From assembly GCF_001905545.1 (NCBI RefSeq), contig NZ_LIPD01000007.1, positions 1 through 64,000 on the forward strand: a stretch of 64,000 nt of DNA, written 5' to 3'. The stretch's first letter is position 1. Each line of letters begins with the position of its first letter. The notes beneath the pieces were generated by a model. It was not told the origin of the DNA. It saw only the letters and a program-made list of their open reading frames with translations, and did no database searches. The position numbers and the translations under genes were made by a program. Origin of the DNA: Streptomyces sp. CB02056 (GTDB taxonomy: Bacteria > Actinomycetota > Actinomycetes > Streptomycetales > Streptomycetaceae). This document shows, one piece after another, positions 31,894 through 41,443 of this stretch.

Positions 31894-34800
31894 TCACGGG
31901 CGGACGGCGGCCGGGTCCAGGAGAGTCAGCACGCGGACGGCGAGGTTGTCGATACTGCCGGCGTTGACGACCTCGATGGTGGGGATGTCGACGCCCAGTT
32001 CGCCCTGGAGGGCGACGACCAGTTCGGTGGCCATGAGGGAGTCCAGGCCGAGCGTGTCGAGCCCCTGGGTCCGGTCGATGCGGTCGGACGCGCGGTGGGT
32101 GATGCGGGCGACGAGGGTCGCGAGCAGGTCGGTGAGGTCGGCCGTGCCGGGAGCGGGTTCGCTGCCGGACCCGAGGGGGCGCCGAACGGCGTTCCGGACG
32201 GCGTCGGGTTCCTCGGCGGGCAGGACGGCGGTGAAGCGGGGTGCTCGTACCGTGGGCAGCAGCGTGGCGAGGCGGGCGAAGTCGAAGTGGCCGACCAGGA
32301 CGACGGGTTCCCCGCCTTCCCCGTCACCCCCGCCGTCCCCGCCTTCCCCGTGGCCGCCGTGCGGGCGCGTCATGAGGTCCTCCATCGCGGCGAGGATCCG
32401 GTCGGTGCGCATGGGCGCGAGGCCCATGCGTTCCAGGACCCGGCTGACTTCCTCGTCCGCTGCCAGGCCGACCTCGCCGATCAGGCCCCAGCCGATGGAC
32501 AGGCCCGGCAGACCGGCGGCTCGGCGGTCGCGGACGACGCCCTCCATGGCGAGGTTGCCTGCGGCGTAGGCGGCCTGCGCACGGTGGCCGACGGTGGCGG
32601 AGACGGAGGAGTGGACCACGAAGAAGTCCAGCGGGAGGCCGCGGCTGAGCCGGTCCAGGAGCAGGGCGCCGCGGAGTTTCGCCGCGAGGACCGATTCGAC
32701 CGTCGCGTCGTCGAGTTCGGTGAGCAGCGCGTCGCGCACGTCGACGGCGGAGTGGACGATGCCGCGCAGCGGATGCCCGGTGGCCGTGATGCGGCGGACG
32801 ACGTCGCCGAGGGCGTCGGGGTCGGCGACGTCGGCGGCGTACGCCGTGGCGGTGGCGCCCTGGCGGGCCAGCGCGGCGAGCAGCTCGTCGGCGCCCGGGG
32901 TGGCGGCGCCGCGGCGGGAGACCAGGGCCAGGTGGCGGGCTCCGCGGTCGGCGAGGAACCGGGCGACCTCGGCGCCGAGACCGGTGAGTCCGCCGGTGAT
33001 CAGGTAGCTGGCGGCGGGGTCGCAGGCCAGGCGCCGGGGAGGTGTGGTGAGGCGCGGTGCGGGGTCGAGGGCGATGACCACCTTGCCGACGTGGTGGGAG
33101 CGCCGCAGCAGGGTGAACGCGTCCGCGACGTCCTCGGCGGGGTGGAGATGGTGCGGCAGCGGGCGGTAGACCCCCTGGTGGACGCGCCGGGCGAGGTCGC
33201 CGAAGTGGCGGGCGGAGAGTTCCGGCTGCCGGACGAACATCTGGAGGGCGTCGACGGCGTGGAACGACAGGTTGTTGCGGAAGGCCCGCAGCGCCAGTCG
33301 GCCTCCGGTGTGGATGTCGCGCTTGCCGAGTTCGACGCAGCGGCCGCCGGGCCGCAGCACGTCGAGGTTGCGGGCGAGGGCCTCACCCGCGAGGGAGTTG
33401 AGGACGACGTCGACGCCCTTCCCCTCGGTCAGCTCCATCACCTGGTCGGCGAAGGCGAGCGTGCGGGAGTCCAGGACGTGTTCGGCGCCCAGCAGTTCCA
33501 GCAGCGTGCGCTTGGCAGGGCTGCCCGCGGTGGCGATGACCCGCGCCCCGACCTGCCGCGCGTACTGCAGGGCCGCGAGGCCCACACCGCCGGCGGCGCC
33601 GTGCACCAGCAGCGTTTCGCCCGCGGTGAGGCGGGCCAGATGCTCCAGGGAGTGCTGGACGGTGAAGAAGGCGACGGGCAGCGTCGCGGCCTCGGCGAAC
33701 ATCATGCCGTCGGGCATCCGCCCGGTGGCCGCCTCGGGTACGAGGAGGTGCGAGGCCAGCGCCCCGGGCGCGCAGGCGAAGACCCGCTCCCCCACCCGGA
33801 GCGTGGTTCCCTCCCCGGCCGCCGCGACGACGCCCGCGGCCTCCAGACCGAGGCGGTACTCGCCCGGGACGGCGGGCTCGGCACCCGACGGCAGGGAACC
33901 GGTGGCCAGCAGCACGTCACGGAAGTTGAGCCCGGCCGCCCGGACCTCGATCACCACCTCGCCGGGGCCCGGCGGCGGTGGCTCGGGGGCGGGGACCCAG
34001 TCGAGGGCGTGGCCGAGCCCCGGCCGGCGCAGGCGCAGACGGTAGGGGCGCCGACCCGCCGGGCCGGTCGGCGCGGGCAGGTCCCGCAGGCGCGGGACGA
34101 ACCGGCCAGCGGGCCGCAGGACGATCTCGTCCTCCGCTCCGGGCCTCAGCAACTCGTCGGCCAGCCGCCGCGCGTCGAGCCGGGACGACGGCCCTGGCTC
34201 GAGGACCAGCCTCCGGACCGCCGGCCTGGGCTTCTCGTTGGCAAGGGTGCGCGACACCGCCCACGGCACGCAGTCCGCCGGGAACAGCCGGGCACCTGGC
34301 GTCGGCAGCGCACCGGACGGGGGGCTGACCAGCCACAGCACGGGGTCGGCGGCGGGCGGGAGCACGGCGCAGGCCTCGGCCACGGCGCGCAGGACGGCGG
34401 TGCGGGTCACGGCGGCCGCCAGCACCTGCCGACCGGCGTCCTCCTCGCTGTCCGAGGTGTCACCGCTCGACGTGTCGCTTCCCGAGGTGTCACCGCTCGA
34501 CGTGTCGCTGCCCGAGAGCAGGAGCACCAGGACGGGCCGCACGGGGTCGGCGCGGAGGCCGTCGAGCCAGTCGGCGGAGTCGGCGGTGGCCCGGACGACG
34601 GTGACGGGGCCGGTCTCGGCCGCGCGCAGTGCGGCGACGAGGGGCTCGGTGAGCGGGTCCTCGGGGTGCTCGGCCGCGATGACCCACGACGTCGCGGGAC
34701 CCCGGCAAGCGGGTTGCTCCATGGCACCGGGTTGCTCCATGGCACCGGCTCCGGCCGTCGAGGTCGCGACGGTCGGGGGCACGGCGGTGACGGTGCGCGG

Positions 34801-37800
34801 CTCGCGTGGCTGCCCGCCCGGTACGGCGCCGCGCCGGGCGACGAGCACGGAGTAGTCGGCCTCCGATGCGCCGGCCCTCGCCGCCTCGACACCGAGCCGG
34901 GCCGAGTCAGCGAAGCCGTGGGCGGTGAACAGGTCCTGCCACTGGGCGGCGGTCAGCAGCGGCGAATCGGGGCGCAGGTCGGGTTCGTCGGCGTTCCAGA
35001 AGCTCTTCAGGGGGCCGAAGCAGGGCAGGAGGCGGTCGAGGGCGTGGGTTTCGACGGCCACCAGGTGCCCGCCCTCGTCGAGCAGGCGGGCCACCCGCCC
35101 CGTGGTCTCGCGCAGCCGGGCGGTGGCGTGCAGGACGTTGCCGGCCACCACGAGGTCGTACGAACCGGGCTGGAATCCCTGGGATTCGGGGTCGCGGTCC
35201 AGGTCGAGCGGCCGGTAGGCGAGGGTGTCGTGGCCTGCGAAGCGGGCGCGGGCGCGCGGGAGGAAGGCGTCGGACAGGTCGGTGAAGGTGTAGTGGGCGC
35301 GCTCCGGTGGCAGCGCGTCGAGGAGCGCGGCCGTCAGGCCTCCGGTGCCCGCGCCCACTTCCAGGACGCGCAGCGGGCGGGCGGCGGGCCAGTGCCGGAC
35401 GAGCCGGCGGACGAGAGCGGCGGCCAGGGCGTTGCAGCGTCGGGTGACGGTGGTACCGGAGTAGTAACTCTCCACCCAGTGACGGGTGTTCTCGTCGAAC
35501 AGCACCGACACGGCGTCCCGCCGGCCGAGCAGCACGTCGGGCAGCACGGTGCCGCAGTGGGAGTGCAGCACCGCTTCCGTGGCGCACTGCGGGTGTGCGC
35601 GCACCAGCTCGGCGAGGGCGCCGTGCGGATCGGGGCGCACCGCCGCCGTCCACGCTCCGTCCGCGTCGCGCCGTAGCACGCCCACGCGTTCGGCCTGGCG
35701 GAGTGAGGCGTGCAGCAGCCGGCGGTAGACCGGGAGTACCCCGGCGGCGATCAGGCTCCCGGGGGTGTACGAGGTGGCGCCGGGGGCCACGGTGCGGGCG
35801 GCGCGGAGGGTGAAGTGCGCGCTGAGCCGGTCGGCCAGCAGGGCGGCCCCGGCGTACCGGCGGGCGTCCCAGGCGGGGCCGTCCAGCGAGTGCCGGGCCG
35901 CGCGGACCAGGTCGCGGAGGGCGGGCATGCCGGCCGGGGACGGGAGGGGTCCGCTGTGGCCGGGCGAGGCGCGCAGGACGGTGGCGAGGTGTGCCGGCGC
36001 GGTGCGGGCGGCGTCGAAGCTGCGCAGCCGGCAGCCGTCCGCTTCGGCGGTGACCCGGCCCTGGTCGTCCAGCAGCCGTACGTCCCAACACACTTCGCGG
36101 GGCCCGGCGTCGCGGCGGAGTACCCGTACCCAGCCCTTGGCGGGTGCCTCCTCCCACACCCGCAGGGCCGCGACGGCCGAGGGGAGGAACAGGGCGTCGG
36201 GCGCCTCACCCCCTTGGGCGAGCAAGGGCGCGCCGGCCTGGAGGGCACTGTCGAGCAGCACGGGGTGCAGGACGTACCCCCCGCCGCCGCCCGAAGCCCC
36301 GCCGTTGTCCGGAGCCCCTCCGCCCGGAGCCCCGCCGCTGTCCGGAGCCGCGGCGGAGTCCGGAGCCTCGGCGGGTTCCGGGGCTTCCTGCAGCTCGTAG
36401 CGGGCCAGGACCTCGCCGTCCCCGACGTACAGGGCGATGAGGGCGCGGAAGGCGGGGCCGTAGACGATGCCCGCGTCGGCGGCCCGGGCCCGGGCGTCGT
36501 CCGCGCGGAGCCTCGTGGGCAGTCGGTCTCGCAGCGCGCGGAGGTCCTCCGCCGCAGGCCGCTCCCGCAGGAGGCGGCGGACCACCGCGCGGGCGTGGGT
36601 GCGCCAGGGACCGGTGCCGTCGCGGCTCGCGATGCGCACCGTGCCGTCCGCCGTGTCCAGGGAGGTCTGCAGGCGGATGTCCATGGCGGGGTTGTCGAAC
36701 GGCAGGGTGAGCGCGCGTTCGACGGCGAGGTCCTCCAGTTGCACCGGGCCCTGGTGGTGGACCCGGCCGGCGCCCAGGGCGGCTTCGGCGAAGGCCGCGG
36801 CCGGGACGACGACGGCTCCGGTGACGACGTGGTCGGCGAGCCACCGGTGCCGGGTGGGGTCGATCCGCAGCTGCCACAACGGCTCGGCGTGGGCGGTGCG
36901 TTCGCCGAGCAGGGGGTGCTGGTGCCTTCCGTCGCCGCAGCCCCGTCCGAACCAGTCCGGAGCGCCGTGCCAGTGGCGCTCGCGCTGCCAGGGGCGGGTG
37001 GGCAGGCTGCGCACCCGGCCCGGCACGGGGAAGAAGACGCCGGTGTCCGTGCGGGCGCCGGCGGCCAGCAGCGTGGCGACCGTCCGCTCGATGTCCTCGG
37101 CGCCGTCCCGGTCCCGTGAGAGGGAGGGCAGGACCAGGGCGGGGGCCGTGCCGTCGGCGCCGAGGGTGCGGCGCAGGTAGTGGCCGAGGACGGGATGCGG
37201 GCCGATCTCGACGAAGGCGTCGCAGCCGCCCGCCGCCAACGCCCTGACCGCGGGCGGCAGTTGCACGGGCCGGCGGACGTTCTCCCACCAGTACCGCGCC
37301 GTCAGGTCCTCGCCCTGCCGGAGGGTGCCGGTCACCGTGGAGGCGAACGCCACCGTCGCTGGGCCCGGGCGCAGCCCGTCCAGGGCGGCGCACAGGTCCG
37401 CTTCGACCGGGTCCATCCGGGCGGTGTGGAAGGCGTGGTCGAGATCGAGCCGTTGGAAGTGGACGCCGCGCTCGGCCAGCCGACGGGCCAGCCGGACAAG
37501 GGCGGCCTCGTCTCCGGCGACCGTCACGTCCTGCGGGCTGTTGACGGCGGCCAGCTCCAGCGCGTCGCCGAAGGCCGCCAGTTCCTCCCGCGCCTGGTCA
37601 GGGGGCAGGCCCACGGCCGCCATGCGCCCGCTGCCGGCCGTGCGGGCCTGCACGCGGCTGCGGTGGGCGATCACCTGCGCGGCGGCGGCCAGGTCGAGGG
37701 CACCGCACGCGTGGGCGGCGGCGACCTCACCGACGCTGTGCCCGGCCACGGCGGCCGGGCGCACCCCGTACGCCGCCAGCGCGGCCGTGAGCCCCACCTG

Positions 37801-39651
37801 CACGGTGAACAGCAGCGGCTGCGCCACTTCCGTCCGTGCCAGCCGGGCGGCGTCGGTGCCGTGCGTCAGTTCCTCGCGCACGGACCAGCCGAGGAGCGGG
37901 GACAGCACCGCGTCGACCTCGCCGACGGCGTGCCGGAAGGCCGCCGTCCCGGAGGGGCTGCCGCTCGCGCCTCCTGCTGCCGGGGAGGTCAGCAACCGGC
38001 GTCCCATGCCGGCCCACTGGGCGCCGTTGCCGCTGTAGACGAAGCCGATCGCACCGCTCGCCAGGACCGGCACCGGCGGGGCGTCGGCCACGGCGCGCAG
38101 CCGGGCGGCGGCGGTCCGGGCGTCGGAGGCGATCACAGCGGCGCGGAATGCTTGTCTGCCGCGCCGGTTGAGCGTGGTGTGGGCGACGTCGTGGAACGCG
38201 TGGCCGTCCGCGGCCAAGGCGTCGAGGTGGTCGGCGAGTTCGGTGGCGGCCGCGGCGAGGGCGGCGGGGCCGCGCGCGCTGACCAGGACGGGGTGGGATC
38301 CGGCGGGCGGAGCGCCGCGAGGGGCCGCCTCGGGCGCGGGGGCGAGGACGGCGTGGGCGTTGGAGCCGCCGAACCCGAAGGAGTTCACGCCGACCAGTCC
38401 GCCCGGGCCCGGGGGCAGCGGCAGGGCGGCGGGCACGGGCAGCAGGCCCAGCCGGGCGAAGTCGACGGCCGACGTGACGGGCAGGCCGTGCAGGGACGGC
38501 GGGATGACGCGGTGCCGCAGGACGAGCACCGCCTTGAGCAGCCCCGCCAGCCCCGAAGCGGACTCCAGGTGCCCCAGGTTGGTCTTGACCGACCCGATCG
38601 GCAGCGGCCTGCCCGGCGCGCACCTGCCAGCCAGCGCCGCCGCGACGGCTTCCAGCTCCAACGGGTCGCCCACCGGGGTGCCGGTGCCGTGCGCCTCCAG
38701 GTACACCAGCTCGCGGGCGTCCGGGCCGGGCCCGCCGTACACCTGGCGCAGCAGGGCGGCCTGTGCCTGGACGCTGGGCTGGGCCAGGCCCGCGGTGCGG
38801 CCGTCGCTGTTGACGCCGGTGGCCGCGATCACGGCGTGGACGCGGTCGCCCTCGGCGATCGCCCGATCGAGCGGTTTGAGGACGAGCACCACCCCGCCCT
38901 CGGCCCGGACGAACCCGTCGGCGGCCGCGGAGAAGGCCCGGCAGCGGCCGGTGGGCGAGAGCATCGCGGCCTTGGAGAATCCGACGAACTCGTGTGGACC
39001 GATGAGGACGTTGACCCCGGCCGAGAGGGCCAGCTCCCCGCCGGACGCGAGGAACCCGCAGGCCTGGTGGAGGGCGGTCAGGCTGGACGAACAGGCGGTG
39101 TCCACGGCCAGGCTGGGACCGCGCAGGTCGAGGGCGTGCGAGAGCCTGCCCGCGGTGTTGCCGCTCGCCAGGCCGGTCATGGTGTGCCGGTCGACCGTCT
39201 CCAGCCGGCTGAGCTGGAGGTTGCCGTAGGCGTGGTTGGACACCCCGACGAAGACCCCGGCGCCGGAGCCGGCCAGCGCCGCCGGGTCGAGGCCGGCGTC
39301 GTCCAGGCCCTCGACGGCCAGCTCCAGCAGCAGCCGCTGCTGGGGATCCATCCGGGCCGCCTCGCGCGGGGAGATCGAGAAGTACTCCGCGTCGAAGCCC
39401 GCGATGTCGTCGAGCACCCCGGCCGCCGCCGTGTAACTCCGGCCCGGGCGACGCGGATCGGGATCCGTGAACTCCCGCTCGTCGAAGCGCTCGGCAGGCA
39501 TCCGGGTGACCACGTCCCGGCCCTCGATCAGGGCCGACCACAGCGAACCGAGGTCGTTCAGGCCGCCCGGGAGGCGGCAGGAGACGCCGATGACCGCCAC
39601 GTCCCGCACCTGGACGCCACCGCCCCCGCAGACGTTCTCCGTACTCCGCAC
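31894..39651 (-). CDS. Single-module reducing type I PKS, KS-AT-DH-MT-ER-KR-ACP
   Basis: One 2585-residue polyketide synthase. KS (16-430) has VDTACSSSLTALHQ (Cys~187), HGTGTPVGD and NLGHLESASG. AT has GHSVGEVAAAHACG (~639) and HAFHT, a malonyl-CoA signature. DH (~900-1190) has HVVTGAVVVP and LLDSALQAG. The C-methyltransferase has VLEVGAGTGGLTAALL (~1434). ER has LLVHGAAGGVGLAALQ (~2017), KR YLITGGLTGLGAEVARFLAD (~2217), and ACP LGLDSLMATEL (~2537). All sites look active. The order equals fungal highly-reducing PKSs and is unusual for a lone bacterial gene; it suggests iterative use giving a methyl-branched, reduced chain. No TE is fused; a type II TE is divergent. The GTG at 39651 follows AAGGAGG. 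Confidence 0.93.
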   Translation of the reverse strand: MRSTENVCGGGGVQVRDVAVIGVSCRLPGGLNDLGSLWSALIEGRDVVTRMPAERFDEREFTDPDPRRPGRSYTAAAGVLDDIAGFDAEYFSISPREAARMDPQQRLLLELAVEGLDDAGLDPAALAGSGAGVFVGVSNHAYGNLQLSRLETVDRHTMTGLASGNTAGRLSHALDLRGPSLAVDTACSSSLTALHQACGFLASGGELALSAGVNVLIGPHEFVGFSKAAMLSPTGRCRAFSAAADGFVRAEGGVVLVLKPLDRAIAEGDRVHAVIAATGVNSDGRTAGLAQPSVQAQAALLRQVYGGPGPDARELVYLEAHGTGTPVGDPLELEAVAAALAGRCAPGRPLPIGSVKTNLGHLESASGLAGLLKAVLVLRHRVIPPSLHGLPVTSAVDFARLGLLPVPAALPLPPGPGGLVGVNSFGFGGSNAHAVLAPAPEAAPRGAPPAGSHPVLVSARGPAALAAAATELADHLDALAADGHAFHDVAHTTLNRRGRQAFRAAVIASDARTAAARLRAVADAPPVPVLASGAIGFVYSGNGAQWAGMGRRLLTSPAAGGASGSPSGTAAFRHAVGEVDAVLSPLLGWSVREELTHGTDAARLARTEVAQPLLFTVQVGLTAALAAYGVRPAAVAGHSVGEVAAAHACGALDLAAAAQVIAHRSRVQARTAGSGRMAAVGLPPDQAREELAAFGDALELAAVNSPQDVTVAGDEAALVRLARRLAERGVHFQRLDLDHAFHTARMDPVEADLCAALDGLRPGPATVAFASTVTGTLRQGEDLTARYWWENVRRPVQLPPAVRALAAGGCDAFVEIGPHPVLGHYLRRTLGADGTAPALVLPSLSRDRDGAEDIERTVATLLAAGARTDTGVFFPVPGRVRSLPTRPWQRERHWHGAPDWFGRGCGDGRHQHPLLGERTAHAEPLWQLRIDPTRHRWLADHVVTGAVVVPAAAFAEAALGAGRVHHQGPVQLEDLAVERALTLPFDNPAMDIRLQTSLDTADGTVRIASRDGTGPWRTHARAVVRRLLRERPAAEDLRALRDRLPTRLRADDARARAADAGIVYGPAFRALIALYVGDGEVLARYELQEAPEPAEAPDSAAAPDSGGAPGGGAPDNGGASGGGGGYVLHPVLLDSALQAGAPLLAQGGEAPDALFLPSAVAALRVWEEAPAKGWVRVLRRDAGPREVCWDVRLLDDQGRVTAEADGCRLRSFDAARTAPAHLATVLRASPGHSGPLPSPAGMPALRDLVRAARHSLDGPAWDARRYAGAALLADRLSAHFTLRAARTVAPGATSYTPGSLIAAGVLPVYRRLLHASLRQAERVGVLRRDADGAWTAAVRPDPHGALAELVRAHPQCATEAVLHSHCGTVLPDVLLGRRDAVSVLFDENTRHWVESYYSGTTVTRRCNALAAALVRRLVRHWPAARPLRVLEVGAGTGGLTAALLDALPPERAHYTFTDLSDAFLPRARARFAGHDTLAYRPLDLDRDPESQGFQPGSYDLVVAGNVLHATARLRETTGRVARLLDEGGHLVAVETHALDRLLPCFGPLKSFWNADEPDLRPDSPLLTAAQWQDLFTAHGFADSARLGVEAARAGASEADYSVLVARRGAVPGGQPREPRTVTAVPPTVATSTAGAGAMEQPGAMEQPACRGPATSWVIAAEHPEDPLTEPLVAALRAAETGPVTVVRATADSADWLDGLRADPVRPVLVLLLSGSDTSSGDTSGSDTSSGDTSDSEEDAGRQVLAAAVTRTAVLRAVAEACAVLPPAADPVLWLVSPPSGALPTPGARLFPADCVPWAVSRTLANEKPRPAVRRLVLEPGPSSRLDARRLADELLRPGAEDEIVLRPAGRFVPRLRDLPAPTGPAGRRPYRLRLRRPGLGHALDWVPAPEPPPPGPGEVVIEVRAAGLNFRDVLLATGSLPSGAEPAVPGEYRLGLEAAGVVAAAGEGTTLRVGERVFACAPGALASHLLVPEAATGRMPDGMMFAEAATLPVAFFTVQHSLEHLARLTAGETLLVHGAAGGVGLAALQYARQVGARVIATAGSPAKRTLLELLGAEHVLDSRTLAFADQVMELTEGKGVDVVLNSLAGEALARNLDVLRPGGRCVELGKRDIHTGGRLALRAFRNNLSFHAVDALQMFVRQPELSARHFGDLARRVHQGVYRPLPHHLHPAEDVADAFTLLRRSHHVGKVVIALDPAPRLTTPPRRLACDPAASYLITGGLTGLGAEVARFLADRGARHLALVSRRGAATPGADELLAALARQGATATAYAADVADPDALGDVVRRITATGHPLRGIVHSAVDVRDALLTELDDATVESVLAAKLRGALLLDRLSRGLPLDFFVVHSSVSATVGHRAQAAYAAGNLAMEGVVRDRRAAGLPGLSIGWGLIGEVGLAADEEVSRVLERMGLAPMRTDRILAAMEDLMTRPHGGHGEGGDGGGDGEGGEPVVLVGHFDFARLATLLPTVRAPRFTAVLPAEEPDAVRNAVRRPLGSGSEPAPGTADLTDLLATLVARITHRASDRIDRTQGLDTLGLDSLMATELVVALQGELGVDIPTIEVVNAGSIDNLAVRVLTLLDPAAVRP
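34453..34512 (-). repeat. 30-bp tandem duplication in the PKS gene
   Basis: Two copies of a 30-bp unit (34453-34482 and 34483-34512, one mismatch) encode a repeated SGSDTSSGDT in the linker between the MT and ER regions. A nearby 18-bp duplication encodes a repeated AMEQPG. Both preserve frame. Confidence 0.9.
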
Positions 39652-39824
39652 AACCGCCTCCTTCCCGCCCTGACCAGGCCTTTCCGCCCGTTCCTGCCCA
39701 GCCCGGGCGCGGGGACACGTCGGCCTCCCGCAGTTACCACGATCGGGTGGTTCCGGCTATCGGTGTGCCCCGTCCGGGGAAGGCTGCCTCACCGGAACGG
39801 GTGCGCACGGGGAGGGAGGGTGGC

Positions 39825-40598
39825 GTGAGGGGCACGATGCTCGGCGACGGCCCGCTGTGGGAGCTGTCGGCCGGAGGGGGATGGACCGAAGCGGAGGTCG
39901 CCGTCCTGCTGCTTCCCGGGGTGGGCGGCGGCTTCACCGACTTCTCCCTGTGGCCGCGTCATCTCACCTCGAAAGTACGGGCGTTGACCGCCCGCTACCC
40001 CGGCCGGAAGGCCGACCCGGGCGCCGCCCAGGCCCCCGGCCTCGCCGGCCTCGCCGCCGAACTGGCCGACGCCGTGGCCCGCTACACGACGGAACCCCTG
40101 GTGATCCTCGGGCACAGCATGGGAGCCGTCATCGGCTACGAGGTCGCGTGGTGCCTCCAGCAGCGCGGCCGGCCCGCCCTCGCCCTGCACGTGTGCGCCG
40201 CGTTCTCGCCGCCGGAGTACGCCGCCTTCGACGTGGCCGGCCGGTCCCTGACCGACCACGCCCTGACCGAGCTCACCGCCACCCTCGCCATTCCACTGCC
40301 CGCCGAGGATCGCGAGGCGGACCGACGCGAAGCGCTACGGGCCGTCCGCGCCGACCTCACCCTGATCGACACCTACGCGTACGGCCCGCACCCCAGGCCG
40401 CTGGAGTACCCCGTCACCGTGTGGACGGCCCGCGACGACGCCATCGTCCCGGCCGCCTCCATCCCGCGCTGGCAGCCGATGACCCGTCACCCCCTCACCC
40501 ACCACGTCCTCCCCGTCCCCCACCACTTCCTCGCCTCCCCACAGGCCGTCGAACCGATCACCCACGCCCTGCGCGAGGGTCTGCGACGCCTTCACTAG
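39825..40598 (+). CDS. Type II thioesterase
   Basis: A 257-residue alpha/beta-hydrolase thioesterase. The nucleophile Ser98 is in VILGHSMGAVIGYEVAW and the catalytic His is in VPHHFL near the end; LLLPGVGGGFTDFSLWPRHL at the N-terminus is typical of editing thioesterases. It likely removes aberrant acyl groups from the PKS carrier domain, or releases the product, since the neighbouring PKS lacks a TE. The GTG at 39825 follows GGAGGGAGG; an ATG at 39837 is the alternative. It is divergent from the PKS with about 170 bp between starts. Confidence 0.85.
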   Translation: MRGTMLGDGPLWELSAGGGWTEAEVAVLLLPGVGGGFTDFSLWPRHLTSKVRALTARYPGRKADPGAAQAPGLAGLAAELADAVARYTTEPLVILGHSMGAVIGYEVAWCLQQRGRPALALHVCAAFSPPEYAAFDVAGRSLTDHALTELTATLAIPLPAEDREADRREALRAVRADLTLIDTYAYGPHPRPLEYPVTVWTARDDAIVPAASIPRWQPMTRHPLTHHVLPVPHHFLASPQAVEPITHALREGLRRLH

Positions 40599-40729
40599 CC
40601 GGACGGTCGCGCGAGGTCACCCCCCCGGTCGTGCGAGACGTCCAGGGCCCGGGCGGCCGAGCCCTGCCGGTACCACCCGGGCGAAACACCTCCCCTCCGC
40701 CCGGTCGGCTTCGGGACCCTGTCAGCCGG

Positions 40730-41047
40730 TCATTTGAGTTCGACGAAGATGATGTGGGTGTCCGTCGTCCCGATGTTCTCGCCGACGTGGGTCCGGGCCG
40801 GTAGCCAGTTCGCCTCAGGTGCCCGTTTCCGTTCGACCTCGACCACGGTGTCGCCCTCGGTCATGCGGCGTCGGAAGGTGCTCAGGACGACCATGACGCT
40901 GTCGGGGTGGTAGTGGAGCCCGGTCTTGACCCCCGGGGTGTCGCGGTACTCGAGCACCCGGACGCGCGCGTTCTCGAAGACGATGCGGTAGAGGTCAGGG
41001 TCGGTGACGGTGGGGTCCTGGTCCTCGGCATCTCCTTGGCCCGTCAT
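40730..41047 (-). CDS. Small cupin-like protein
   Basis: A 105-residue single-domain beta-barrel protein: FENARVRVLEYRDTPGVKTG, then LHYHPDSVMVVLSTFRRRMT with an H-x-H pair, and ENIGTTDTHIIFVELK at the end. It matches small cytoplasmic cupins of unknown role. Its ATG overlaps the stop of a 38-residue frame (ATGA at 41044-41047), so the two are coupled. It is separated from the thioesterase gene by a 130-bp convergent gap. Confidence 0.75.
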   Translation of the reverse strand: MTGQGDAEDQDPTVTDPDLYRIVFENARVRVLEYRDTPGVKTGLHYHPDSVMVVLSTFRRRMTEGDTVVEVERKRAPEANWLPARTHVGENIGTTDTHIIFVELK

Positions 41048-41160
41048 ACGGCGGCAGCCGCCTCGCCGGCCGGTGCCGGATCGGCGCCGCGCTGTCCGGG
41101 CAGGCTGTCGGGACCCCAGGGCCCCGTGGAAGCGGGAGCTTGGGCGGTGCTCTGCGTCAT
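41044..41160 (-). CDS. Small 38-residue peptide coupled to cupin gene
   Basis: A 38-residue peptide rich in Ala, Pro and Gly (STAQAPASTGPWGPDSLPGQ). It has a plausible GAAAGG ribosome-binding site before the ATG at 41160 and its stop overlaps the cupin ATG. No signal peptide and no cysteines. It could be a genuine small protein, a leader peptide that couples translation, or the stub of a lost gene. DNA from 41161 to 41443 holds no gene I can support. Confidence 0.4.
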   Translation of the reverse strand: MTQSTAQAPASTGPWGPDSLPGQRGADPAPAGEAAAAV

Positions 41161-41443
41161 GCTGGGCCTTTCGACTTGAGGGCCGTAAGCGGCCGGCGAC
41201 GGCGGCGAACGGGGCGATGACGACCGGCGGCGGACCGCCACGCGCGACGACAACCCCGGGCCTCCGACACTGCCGCGATCAAGAACGAGGCGCAGCCTGA
41301 CACCGCCAACCGGCCCCAACCCGCGATTGCGCCGAACGTGGACGTACTGGTCCTACAACCCCTGGTCAGCCGGATGAAACCGTTGCTCAGACGGGGCCGC
41401 ACGAACCCGCACGGGTGACTGCGCTCAGCGCCTCCACCGGCTC

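Noticed and set aside
31465..35676. 1403-residue plus-strand open frame opposite the PKS
   Set aside because: Composition is Gly/Arg/Asp-rich with no domains, and it is the exact antisense of a fully recognised PKS with intact catalytic motifs.
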